Positions 49,184-60,763 of a stretch of 64,000 bases of DNA are shown here, in pieces; the stretch's first letter is position 1, and each line of letters opens with the position of its first letter. The position numbers and the translations under genes are program-made. The stretch comes from Prunus persica (Eukaryota > Streptophyta > Magnoliopsida > Rosales > Rosaceae), in contig NC_034009.1 of the NCBI RefSeq assembly GCF_000346465.2, forward strand, positions 3,611,803 through 3,675,802. Reading direction: 5' to 3'. Under the pieces are notes generated by a model. The model saw only the letters and a list, made by a program, of their open reading frames with translations, had not been told where the DNA came from and did no database searches.

Positions 49184-50289
49184 CAACCCTTATTTTGCCA
49201 CGTAATGACAACAGCTAATAAATAAAAGTTTATGATTTCAAACGACTTTCGACTGCTCTTTATTTAGGGAGCTAGAGAAAACATAGAAATCTGTGGTGTG
49301 GTGAAATATAGAAGAGTTGATTTGAAATATCGTGAGAGTTCTTCTATGGAACAGCATCTTTTCATTAAGGTGCTAGAAAACATAGAAAAGTTTCCTTTTC
49401 ACGGATCTCTCTTGAGGCTTCATAACAAAGCTAGAGTTAGAATTCTCAAACCTCTTCAAAATCTGTGGTGTGGTGATTTCAAGTTGTCAAATCTTATCTC
49501 TGTTATTGATGAATGTACAAAGTCCACATTGTCACGTTCTCAGGAGGGTGAGATGAGATTTTGTCCTCGATTTTTATCCATGAATCTTTTCTTTTTTAAA
49601 TTTTTAAGTAGGACATGGTTTTATTTCAAATTAATTTTGGTCTCACAAAATATTTGTGGAGATGAGACCATATATCATGATAGACGTTATACGACCAATA
49701 TTTTGAATGGTATGAGCGTACATAACCATGCAAATACAATCAATCCATAGAGAGATTATAGCATGAAACTAAAATATAATCATCTGTATAATTCGTTAAC
49801 GTGTTATAATATATGTGGACAACATAATTCATTTAGGGAGCATTTTTACGCACCACATTAACTAGAGGTGTATGCTCACCACCATCACCACATTGTCATT
49901 GGTATATGTGATATCAATTTGGTTTTACTTTTTATCATATCTACTATTTTCCATAGATTGTTTCTTATGATATTATATGGTCTAGAAGGTACTTTGGTTA
50001 CTATTTTGGAAAGGATCTTTAAGACAAGATATGGTACTTCTCTTATCCAAGTATATGACATGCCTTTGTTTCTTGGATGTATGTATTATGTGTCTAGGAT
50101 ATAGTTTTTTAAACATTTCTCTTTGTTCTTACTTTAGCTTTTCATACAATTTGATCTAGCACCAGAATCTCGAGAAGTTAGATCTTCAGCAATTAAAATG
50201 GTATGCATAAAAGTTGCTTATGCTTCTTTTAATTTACTTTGAGAGGCATGAATGGTATTTGCTCCTAATTAGAAAAACTACTGCTTTAT
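49184..50289. other. Intergenic, one unassigned ORF
   Basis: An open frame of 150 codons at 49,298-49,750 has no domain I recognise and atypical composition; I do not call it a gene. The rest is AT-rich. Confidence 0.5.
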
Positions 50290-52033
50290 TTGGCATATTG
50301 TAGGCTTATATAAAGGTCTAGTTTGAGTACGTAAAGGACACTTATTTAACACAATATAAAGGTAAAATGCAAATCGAATATACTAGAAATGAGTTAAGAA
50401 AAGTAAATGAAATGAAACAAAACAAAAACCAAGGATAAACACAATTAGCATTTTGTATCACTACTGTATCGCCACTTTATCACAAAGTATCACCCGTTTA
50501 TCACGTTTATGTTAGAGACGAATTTATGAACTTCCTCTGTTTTCCAGTTTCAACCTCTGTGCCGTTTTTGACTTGTAACTTTCCAACTGTTAATCCACAA
50601 TTTATGTTTTTATATGGTTAGATTCAGCATAAAAAAATGAATAACTCATCACGAGCCAAATATCAAAAATAGATACAAAAGTAAGCAGAATTCAGTGGAA
50701 AGAACACTCAAGATTTCAAACAACACACAAAACAAAGGGGTTTTTATTTATTCAAGTGAACTAATTCTAATGCTTAAAATGTAACCAAACTCTAATTTAA
50801 CAAGTTAAGACTGTGATTATCAAAGTGTAAAGAAAGACTAGGGTTTTTGGAATCCACCCTAAACAATCCTACTCATATTTATGAACACTCAAGTAATGAA
50901 TTCTAGACACATTGATGAAGATGTTTGCAATCAAGAGTGGGTTTAGTGACTTAAGACACATTGATTCTCTCTAAGATAAGTAAAGTGTGTGTTTAGTGCT
51001 ACAATACTTGTGTTTCCTACACAATCAATCTAGGTGTATTTAGTACTTTGATTTAATCATATAAGGAAACCCATTAAGTTTGAAAAGAATATGAACATCA
51101 CAAGAACCCTAATAGTATGGTGTTTACATTAGGCATTCAAGAAACCAATTCACATGAATGATTCTTACTTCATCCATGAGTTGCTTAGGAAAACATGAAG
51201 ATATATATAATCCCAACAATCTCAATAAGCATGGTTTCAAGGGTGATTAATCAAAGAAACATACATCAATGATATATTAATTTAGTGAAGAGGAATTCAT
51301 CAACAACATCTAGAAATCTATAAACTCAAGGATCAAAACAATATAGTATTCATGTTTAGGGCTTCAACCTAAGCCTTAGCTATGGAGTTTAGTTCCTCAT
51401 ACTTATTACAAACACATATTCAAAATATAACTAGAAAGAGTTTACAGATTTTGTAGAGATGAAGGCACAAAAGCATTCAATGGTGGAACAGTTCTCCTCC
51501 TTCGTAGTCTCCTTGCTTGCCTGCTGCCCTTTTGCTCATTTCTTTGAATTTTAACACCTTAAGAAGGATCCAAATAGGTAGAATGAGATCCCAGATCACC
51601 TAGGTAACACATTATTACCAAGTGGTGTGGTAACAAGTAGAAAAGGGAGGGTGACATCCAATGGAGGTAAATGTGGTCCAAACCACAATTCCAGAGTTAG
51701 GATTAATATTGGATCGGTAGGCCAGGCTATACTTGTTCAATGGAGCTCAAATTCGGATATGTTGTAGTTAACATCCATTGGAAGAAGTTTAAGTAAAATT
51801 TTCACCTCATCCGAGCATTGGAGCATGTTGATCCAAGGCCAAGAATTTGACCTACGAAAATGAGCAAAAATAAAATGTATATTCAATAATGCACTTTTAG
51901 CTCATATTTCTTCCAACTAAGGTAAAACTTACAAAAACACAAAAAAGAAGTATAAATCTATAAATTGTCAAGAACTAACTCAAAACATTGAGTGAATGAC
52001 ATGATAAATCATGTATAAAAAATGAACCCAACA
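50290..52033 (-). mobile_element. LTR-like dispersed repeat, copy 2 (3'-truncated)
   Basis: On the minus strand it begins TGTTGGGTTC at 52,033 and shares about 1.2 kb with copy 1 (30,790-32,050) until about 50,290, where similarity stops before the conserved GTGGGAACGATCC motif. It shows the family's probable LTR start that copies 1 and 3 do not show clearly. No coding capacity. Confidence 0.55.
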
Positions 52034-52462
52034 ATATACTGGATGATTGTTTACAATGGATGGTGCTTAAGAAATTTGATGAACAATAACTTGTTGATAT
52101 GATTACCTGAAAGTTATAAGAAAAATACAACATAATTTGAGAGTGCATTTGAGCAATGTTTCAACTTGTTTTTTGATTTGTGTTTGATGTCTTTGTTTCT
52201 AAAACTGCAACCTTCTATTTTGAGAAGAAAATGCAGCTCAGGCAAGCTCGACTCAAAATATCCCACTCCTCAAATTCCTTGCATGTCTGACATGGCCTGG
52301 TGGTTTCTTCCTCGATCGCTAATCCGAAAGCTTCCTTTTACCTCAAATTTCGTGTGAGTTCCAAGGTTGACTTCACCCTGACCAAAAAGCACTCGAGTGT
52401 TCTCATGCTAGCCGAACTTGGAACTACTAGTTGCCAACGTCACCCATAATACTCAGTGATAG
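52034..52462. other. Intergenic, no gene recognised
   Basis: Unique sequence between the LTR-like repeat and the gypsy element. No ORF with a known domain. Confidence 0.5.
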
Positions 52463-52944
52463 TGATGTAGCACAGCCGTGGGTGTGTTAGTTTTAACACT
52501 CAGAGCAATAGGACAGAAAAGAATAAGAGAAACTGAAGGAAAGAAAGATAGAAGGCAGGCATAAATCAGAGAGTTAAGAGAAGGTTTAATCAATATTCAA
52601 ATCTGAATTTTAAAGAACTACATAGGGGTATTTATAGCAAACTAAAACCTAGAGACAATAGGATTAAAATCCCCAGCTAAAACAGAAATCCTATTCCTAA
52701 TAAAATAGGAAACTAGAACCTAGAGATTAAAATCCCCAGCTAAAACAGAAATCCTATTCCTAATAAAATAGGAAACTAGAACCTAGAGATAATAGGATTA
52801 AAATCCCCAGCTAAAACAGAAATTCTATTCCTAATAAAATAGGAAACTTAGAAATCCTACTAGGATTTGGAAAACTAAAGAATATAGGAAACTAACAAAT
52901 AAATTAGGAAACTAAACAATTTAGGTCCTATGCATCCTGCATCA
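52463..52944 (-). repeat. 3' LTR of the gypsy element
   Basis: 482 bases, TGATGTAG to GCATCA. It contains three copies of a 64-73 base internal unit (around AAAATCCCCAGCTAAAACAG); the other LTR has two. Confidence 0.93.
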
Positions 52945-52980
52945 TTCTCCTCTGGTTGAAAAAACTTGACTCTGGCGAGT

Positions 52981-55900
52981 TTAACGACGATGGCGCCGAC
53001 TGTAGGTATGAATAATAGGAGGACAAGCATCAGTAACTTCAGCTGCTACCAAATCATCTTGAACTTGACGGAGAAGAGAAGGATCATGCTGATGAAACTC
53101 ATCTTAAGTAATCCAAGTAGCATCTGTATCCGGACGTCCCACCCAACGAACCAAAAAACGAGAAAACCCCCCAAGGGCTGAAGCCACCACTTCATGACCT
53201 AAGACTTGTGAGATTTGATCCGTAGGAGCAGCATGGGAAGCAGGCACGCGAGGAGCAGCAGGAGGAACAATAGCATGGGTTATTTCAGTCGCAACAGGAG
53301 GAGTAAAAGTACCCCGGTATGGAAACAAATCAGATACGTTAAAAATGGGATTGATATGAACATCAGAAGGAAGTTCAACCAAGTAAGCATTGGCACCCAA
53401 CTTGCGAAGGATACGATAAGGACCCATCGATCGAGCATGAAGTTTCTTAAAAGAATGTTTGGAAAATTGCTTAGGGCAAACACGAACCATAACATAATCA
53501 CCTTCTTGGAAGTCTTGAGTGCGACGATGAGTATTGGCAGCAAGTTGGTATGTGTCCGTACTTAGAGAAATTTTCTGACGAACCTCCTCATGTAGGCGAC
53601 GAATGTGCTCAGCAAAGGTAGTTGCAGATTCCGAAGGACGGGCATCAATAGGAAGGGGAGCAAGATCAATGGGTGGACGTGGCATCACACCGTAAACAAT
53701 TTCGAAAGGACTTTTACCTGTAGTTCGATTGGCAGAATTATTATAAGCAAATTCTGCTACAGGAAGAATGAGGTCCCAATTACCCTGCTTATCACCGACT
53801 AAACATCGTAATAAATCTCCAAGACTACGATTAACCACTTCTGTTTGACCATCTGTTTGAGGATGAAATGCCGACGAAAACTTTAAAGAAGTACCAAAGA
53901 GCTTCCACAAGGTCTTCCAAAAATAACTAACAAACTTGACATCACGGTCTGAAACAATAGAAACAGGAAGCCCATGCAGACGAATGACCTCTTTAAAAAG
54001 TAACTTGGCCACATAAGAAGCATCAACAGCTTTAGAGCAAGGCAGAAAGTGAGCCATTTTAGAGAATCTGTCAACGACAACCAGGATAGAATCATGGCCG
54101 CGTGCCGTTTTAGGAAGGCCAAGAACAAAGTCCATGCTTAAATCTTTCCACGGGGTATGCGGAATTGGCAAAGGAGTGTATAATCCAGTATTTTGCTTTC
54201 TAACCTTGGCAAGCTGACAGGTGCGACATTGGGCTAGGATGTGAGCAACATCTCGCTTCAATGAAGGCCAATAAAATCGATTGGCAACTAGAGTAATGGT
54301 CTTATCTTTACCAAAATATCCAGCCAGACCTCCAGCATGTAATTCCCACACAAGGAAATCACGTAAAGAGGTACGGGGAAAGCATAACTGCGTTCCACGA
54401 AAGAGATAACCATCCCGCAGTAGAAAATCAACATGATCACGACGATTTCCAGCCGTAACTTCCTGAAAAATGAGACCAAAATCTGGACAAGAAGAATACT
54501 CAGTTTTGATTTTATCAAAACCCACAACTTGTGCAGTCAATGATTGAAGGATAACGCCTACTCGGCTGAGTGCATCAGCAACCTTATTATCAACTCCTGG
54601 GCGATGTCGAATCACAAAGGTGAAAATCTTAAGATACTCAGTCCACTTAATATGGCGGCTACTGACGTTACGTTGAGAATGGAGATACCTTAACGCTTGA
54701 TGATCAGAATATAAGACAAACTCATTTGGTAACAGATAATATTGCCAATAACGTAGCGCACGGACTATGGCATAGAATTCCTTGTTGTAAGTCGAATACT
54801 TTTGCTTTGCCTCATTAAGCTTCTCACTAAAATAAGCAATAGGATGTCCTTCCTGACTTAAGACGCCCCCAATGCCAACACCAGATGCGTCACATGCTAC
54901 TTCAAAAACCTTAGTCAACTCTGGATGGCGTAGGACAGGTGCTTCTGTCATTTTCTGTTTTAATGCCTCAAACGCTCGAGTGGCCGCATGAGTCCATCGA
55001 AACTCGCCTTGCTTCATACAGTCTGTGATAGGAGCCATTATAGTACTGAAACTAGGAATAAAACATCGGTAAAAAGATGCTAACCCATGAAAGCTTCGAG
55101 TCTCGGTTAAAGTTGAAGGAAGCGGCCAATTTACAATGGCGTGAACTTTGTCAGGATCAGCACTTATGCCAGCTGCGAAAACAATGAATCCCAGAAATAA
55201 AACTTGTTCTTGAAGGAAAGAACACTTCTTCAAATTAACAAACAACTTTTCCTGTCGTAACATATGAAAAATTGTTCGGAGGTGTTGCAGATGGTCCTCT
55301 TTTAAATGGCTATAGATAAGGATATCATCAAAGTACACAACCAGAAACTTTCCGATATAAGGACGCAAAACATGGGTCATCACGGGCATAAATGTGCTAG
55401 GCGCGTTAGACATTCCAAATGGCATAACAAGCCACTCATACAATCCATCAGGAGTTTTGAATGCGGTTTTCCATTCATCACCTTCCCTAATACGAATCTG
55501 ATGGTAACCGCTACGAAGGTCAATCTTGGAAAACCATTTGGAACCTGCCAACTCCTCCAACATATCCTCAAGTCGTGGAATAGGGAATCGATATTTAACT
55601 GTGATCTTATTAATAGCTCTACTGTCAACACACATTCGCCAAGAGCCATCTTTTTTGGGAGTAAGAAGCACCGGTACAGCACATGGGCTCAGGCTACGGC
55701 GAATAAATCCTTTATCCAACAGACCTTGAATTTGCGTGTTTAGTTCGGCACGTTCAGACGAGTTCATGCGGTAATGAGGAAGATTCGGAAGTTGTGATCT
55801 GGGGACAAGGTCGATGGCATGTTGAATGTCTCTCATGGGTGGTAGCTCGTTTGGGAGGTCATCTGGCATGACATCGGAGAATTCATTGAGGAGTTGATGT

Positions 55901-57849
55901 AGAGGTTCAGGTTGTTGATAGGAAGGGGCCGCAGATATCTCTTTGATCACGAGAGCAAATACAACTCCTGTCTCCAAACTTTCTTTCTCAAATTCGCCAT
56001 AAGATAATAGAGCCAACCGATGACCTGACACATTGCCTGTCTGCGATGGAGAAGAGGTGGTAATATTAGTCTTGGTAGGTTTGATCGCAGGATTGGCTGG
56101 GCGTAACGTAATACTTTTGCCTTCATGTTGAAAAGTGTATGTGTTTTCACGACCACAATTCTGCACGCGATGGTCATAGAGCCAAGGTCTGCCAAGTAAT
56201 ACATGTGCAACATTCATAGGCAGTAGGTCCAAATAAATGTCTTCATCGCAGGTCCCGAGCTTAAGGGAAACAAGACACCGCTCAGTGACTAGGAGTTTAT
56301 TTTTATCAACCCAAGCTACGTGAAAAGGGTGGGGATGTGGTTCGGGCTTAAGATTAAGACGAGTAACGGCAGACTTGGAGATGACGTTCATGGTACTACC
56401 ACTATCAATAACCAGTTTACATGTTTGGTTATTGCATGGAACGTAGGTATGGAAAATACTAGTGCGTTTCTAGGAATCAGGCAATGCGGGTGCAGAATAG
56501 ATACAACACATAATAGAAACCTGATTGAGTATGTCATCATCAAAACAATCGTCAATTTCTGGGTCATACACACCCTCAAGAGGATCCACAATCTCTACAT
56601 CACAATGGTCGTCTGTGCTAGCGCTGATAGTTAATGTGCGTTGTGGACAACGAGAGGCAATATGTCCTTTAGCATGGCAATGGAAACATTCAATGTGGGA
56701 ATTATTAGAGACGATCGGCCCTTTGGTAGGTGGCGCAGTAGGATTAGATGGTCCAGAAAATTCAATCTTCAGACCCGGAGTGGTAGTGCGGGCTTGGTTG
56801 GTGGTCGTAGGCTGACCAGGATATCCTGGGTAACGACATTGTGGTCGTAAATAGGTCTCAGCTTCCAAGGCTTGGCAATAGGTATCTTCTAATACATCCG
56901 GACGTGACCTACTCACCTCGCGTTTGATATCAATCCGAAGGCCATGAATAAAATGAGAAACTATGACTGCCAACTCTTCTTGTAGGGCAGAATGCAATTT
57001 GTGCTCCACAAAGCGAGAATAATAGTCTTGGACTGTTGAAGTACCCTGGGAAAGAGTCCATAATTGATCTAACAATTGGTGACGATAAAAAGATGGAAGG
57101 TATTGTTCCCGGAGTTTCAATTTCATCTCATCCCATAAAATCACAGGGGTTTGTCCCAGTTGTTGGAGATGATGCTCAGTAGCCTTCCAGTACTGTTTTG
57201 CGGCTTCTACGAGTTTGAGTTTGGCGAACCGGATCTGTTCTGCATCGGACATGTCGTACCATTCAAAATAATCTTCCATAGCCGATATCTAATCAACAAA
57301 GAGAGTAGGATCCCCGCGGCCATCGAAGTCAGGGGCAGTAGGCTTGGCATGACGGGCGATCTCAAAATCCAAGTTTCGGTGGACGACGTGATGTTCGTGG
57401 GGTCGGGGTGGGATAGTGGCATCCACGAGAGGAGAAACTATCGTATGTTGGGTATAATGGGGTTTAGGTGCAGATCTTGCGGAAAAATTTGGTTCAGAGT
57501 GAACCAGAGATGTCCCCGCCGAAGATGATGGAAGGCCCAGGTGGCCTTGAAACTTGGAATCCTTAGAAGGATTGGGAAGGAGACCAGCCTGGAGAGAAGG
57601 TGTGCATGAACTAGAGAGAACAGCAGATGTGGAGGATGGTTCAAGAGTCACGGTTGAGAGGTGGGTGACGAGCAGCGTCACGGAAGCTTGTAATTTGGCA
57701 ATATCTGTGGACATGGATGAAAATTCAGTCTTTTGAGCAGCCATCAATTTGGTGAACTGAGTTTCCAAATTGGTGACATCTGTAGAAATTTTCGCCTTGA
57801 ATTCCTGAAATTGGTCCGCCAAATTGGCAACGGTGATGTTGGGAGCCAT
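52981..57849 (-). pseudogene. Gypsy gag-pol, one continuous frame with three nonsense codons
   Basis: From ATG at 57,849 to TAA at 52,981 is exactly 1,623 codons in one frame, so gag and pol form a single polyprotein. Stops interrupt it: TAG at about 57,293 in gag, TAG at about 56,470 between gag and protease, and TAA at 53,104 in the chromodomain. Gag ends with a CCHC knuckle (CFHCHAKGHIASRC). Protease has IDSGS; reverse transcriptase has YFDD in VVYFDDILIYS; RNase H has ACDASG; integrase has CRTCQLAK and MDFVLGLP; the chromodomain has FLVRWVG. The first two stops probably arose from Trp TGG codons. Confidence 0.92.
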
Positions 57850-57896
57850 AACGATTAGTAGAGGCAACGAAGCAAAGTAACAGCGGCAGAGCAAGA

Positions 57897-57910
57897 GGCT
57901 CTGAATACCA
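57897..57910 (-). other. Primer binding site of the gypsy element
   Basis: TGGTATTCAGAGCC on the minus strand, two bases inside the 5' LTR. It matches the initiator tRNA-Met site with one extra T. Confidence 0.8.
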
Positions 57911-57912
57911 AT

Positions 57913-58331
57913 TGATGTAGCACAGCCGTGGGTGTGTTAGTTTTAACATTCAGAGCAATAGGACAGAAAAGAATAAGAGAAGCTGAAGGAAAGAAAGATA
58001 GAAGGCAGGCAAAAATCAGAGAGTTAAGAGAAGGTTTAATCAATATTCAAATCTGAATTTTAAAGAACTACATAGGGGTATTTATAGCAAACTAAAACCT
58101 AGAGACAATAGGATTAAAATCCCCAGCTAAAACAGAAATCCTATTCCTAATAAAATAGGAAACTAGAACCTAGAGACAATAGGATTAAAATCCCCAGCTA
58201 AAACAGAAATCCTATTCCTAATAAAATAGGAAACTTAGAAATCCTACTAGGATTTGGAAAACTAAAGAATATAGGAAACTAACAAATAAATTAGGAAACT
58301 AAACAATTTAGGTCCTATGCATCCTGCATCA
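57913..58331 (-). repeat. 5' LTR of the gypsy element
   Basis: 419 bases, matching the other LTR apart from a few substitutions and one fewer internal repeat unit. Confidence 0.93.
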
Positions 58332-59181
58332 GATAGGATTTTAAATTTGTATAATTATTTATCTAATTAATACATATTTAGTATATGGATATATCTTATA
58401 ATTAGTATGATATGTTGATTTAAAGTAAGAAATGTTGTGTATGAGTTGTGCTTGTTTGATGAGCCTTTTTATTTTATTTTATTTTATTTTTCCATTTGTT
58501 AAGGATGAGCCTGTTTATTGGGAGAACAATTGTTTAGCTTTCATATGAGCAATTAAGTGTCTAATACCAAAAAATAAATGTGTCTGCCTCGTCATTATAT
58601 AATTATGATTAATAGAATGTGTAATTTTTCAGTGTCATAGTCATATAGTCACGTGGTGTTAGAGCATCTCCAATGCATATGGTGTACATTGGAAGTGTAA
58701 AACCACATTTACATTTCTTTCACACCCCGGGTAATTTTTCCTCCAATTGAGTGGATGTAAACTTGCATATCTTGTATAAATTCATTTTTGTGTTAGTTTT
58801 TGTTTTGCACTCATTGTTTTTGTGTTTTCATTTTTCAGTGTGATGTTTAATTTTTTTGTTATTTTTTTCAAAAAAATCGATATAAAAATTTTGATGATCC
58901 CAAAAGATAACAAAAAACACAATAAAATTTGAAATAAGGAAGTTTTGAAGGAGAATTGAGAGTGATGAAGAATGGTGATTTGTGAACAAAGGGTCATGGG
59001 GTATATATAGAAAATCAGAATTTTTTTTAAAAAAATTTATATGTTTTTTTTAAAAATCCATTTTTTTATTTTTTATTTTTATAAATTAGAACATCACAAT
59101 TTGGCAAAACAAAAAAAAAAAGAAAAAAAGGAAAATCACAACATTTGCATATAACTGAAGAAGTGGACTCCGCATTGGTGG

Positions 59182-59689
59182 AGAAATTATACTGTGATAC
59201 GGTACTACCACGTGGCAGTGCCATGTGGTAGTACGGACTAATAAAATTATGATATATGGCATTACTGTTATTAGAGAGAGAGAGAGGAGTTTCATTAGAA
59301 CACTGTTAATGCTGTTTACTCTCTTTCTCTCTTTTTTATTTTATTTTTATATTTCTTTCAAAGCAAATAACCCTAACACGTGAATTGTCATTGGAGTCTG
59401 CACCAACATTCATAAAATACTTCTGCAGCCAAGAAAAGGAGCCGCCCCAAAAAAATAAAGGACTAGCCTCTGCCAAAAATGGATAATGGTAAATCAAATC
59501 AATCAAACAATCCTTTACTTTATACAGCTTTTTTTCCCCCCCTTATTTCTGCATGTTGTTTCCGATTGCAGGCTATAATGAAACTCTTCTCTCTCTCTAC
59601 TAACAGTAATGCCAGATGTCATAATTTTATTAGTCCGTACTACCACATGGCACTGCCACGTGGTAGTACCGTATCACAGTATAATTTCT
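59182..59689. mobile_element. Mutator-like foldback MITE with about 120-base TIRs
   Basis: The left arm (59,182-59,302) is nearly identical to the complement of the right arm (59,573-59,689). It begins AGAAATTATACTGTG and contains the inner palindromic patch CTACCACGTGGCAGTGCC. An 11-base direct repeat CGCATTGGTGG flanks it (59,171-59,181 and 59,690-59,700). Long TIRs with 9-11 base duplications are the mark of Mutator-like elements. The middle is AT-rich and non-coding. A transcript would fold into a long hairpin. Confidence 0.85.
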
Positions 59690-59802
59690 CGCATTGGTGG
59701 CTTTGTCTACCAAGTAACCCAACAAGCGCGCGTTTGGAAGTGGGAGTTTTACTTTCTCCTCCTTTTTTACCCCACTAGCTTTCCTCTCTTGTTATTTTCT
59801 TA

Positions 59803-60462
59803 GAGCAACTCCACTCATTTGTCCTTAGCCATGGCAAAAGGGGAGTTAGGGCAGCCACTATTCACGTGAATAGTGGCTGCCTTTACAAATAGTATTTTAT
59901 GTTTCCACCACCCGTTGCCATGGCAAATGGCAATTACTATTCATTTTTTTGTTTTTTTCACAAATTTTTTACCTCAATAATTAATTTGGATAATATTTTT
60001 GGATAAGATTTTCGGGTTCCTACGTGTTAATACTATTCATATCTCATAATCGGATAAAATTTTCAATTTCAAATTTCAGATAAATTTTTTTAAAAATTGG
60101 CTGGTATTGATAGAAAAAAATTCATTAATTTTTGGGTATTTTTTAAAATTTTTTCCTAATTTTTTTTAGTAATTTATTGCAAAAAAATTGGCTGCTGTTG
60201 GATTGGAGAAAAAAATCCGATCGGAGAGCCCAAACGACGCCACATGGCAACAGAAAAAAAAATCAAATGAATGGGCTGACGCCAACCTGGCGTCAGCAAT
60301 GACATCTGCCCAGCCCTCGGGCTTGAGCTCGGGCTGAACTGGCCTAAGGGCCAGCCCGACTTCGTGGGTCCTACTCCCAACCCGGGCTTGGGCTCCTCGC
60401 TGGAACTGGGTTTTTTTTCTTCTCCCCCCAGCTTCTGGCTGGGCTTGCCGCTGAAGTTGCTC
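59803..60462. mobile_element. Inner PIF/Harbinger-like element
   Basis: 660 bases with ends GAGCAACTCC and, complemented, GAGCAACTTC, flanked by TTA (59,800-59,802 and 60,463-60,465). The interior has a 32-base palindrome and GC-rich CAGCCC repeats. No transposase. Confidence 0.7.
59850..59881. repeat. Perfect 32-base palindrome
   Basis: GGCAGCCACTATTCAC followed immediately by its exact reverse complement, inside the inner Harbinger-like element. Confidence 0.95.
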
Positions 60463-60763
60463 TTATGTAGTGAATGTGGATCAATTTTCGTATTTCAGAC
60501 CGTTTGTGTATATATACATCCATATACACCTTTAGGTTGGAGTGTTTTTCAGCTGCTAGAGATGTAAAAGTAGAATATACCCTATTTACACCCCAACAAT
60601 ATGGATGCTCTTATTATTTTACTTATATTATAATATGTATTAGTATTGTAAATGTATTTCTATTTACTAATGATATATCTTGTGTCATGACATCTTACCT
60701 ATGTTGTCTACTCATGTTGTCATACTTAAACTAATAACATAATGTGACAATGTATCCTCACAC

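Larger units (their letters stand above)
52463..58331 (-). mobile_element. Ty3/gypsy chromovirus, near-complete and recent
   Basis: LTRs at 52,463-52,944 and 57,913-58,331 bound a 5,869-base element with target duplication GATAG (52,458-52,462 and 58,332-58,336). A tRNA-Met-type primer site lies inside the right (5') LTR and a purine tract before the left (3') LTR. The domain order gag, protease, RT, RNase H, integrase, chromodomain marks a chromovirus, and the small size fits the Reina clade. The LTRs differ at only a handful of bases besides a repeat-unit indel, so insertion is much younger than the copia element. Three nonsense codons make it non-autonomous. Confidence 0.95.
58662..60610. 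mobile_element. Outer PIF/Harbinger (Tourist-like) element containing two nested elements
   Basis: Ends GAGCATCTCCAATG (58,662) and, complemented, GAGCATCCATATTG (ending 60,610), with TTA target duplications (58,659-58,661 and 60,611-60,613). TTA duplication and GAGCATC-type ends are typical of Harbinger/Tourist elements. The interior similarity of the arms extends over about 50 bases. It contains the Mutator-like element at 59,182 and another Harbinger element at 59,803. No transposase. Confidence 0.6.

Noticed and set aside
49298..49750. 150-codon ORF after the LINE
   Set aside because: No recognised domain and no supporting promoter or splice features; such an ORF can occur by chance in this composition.
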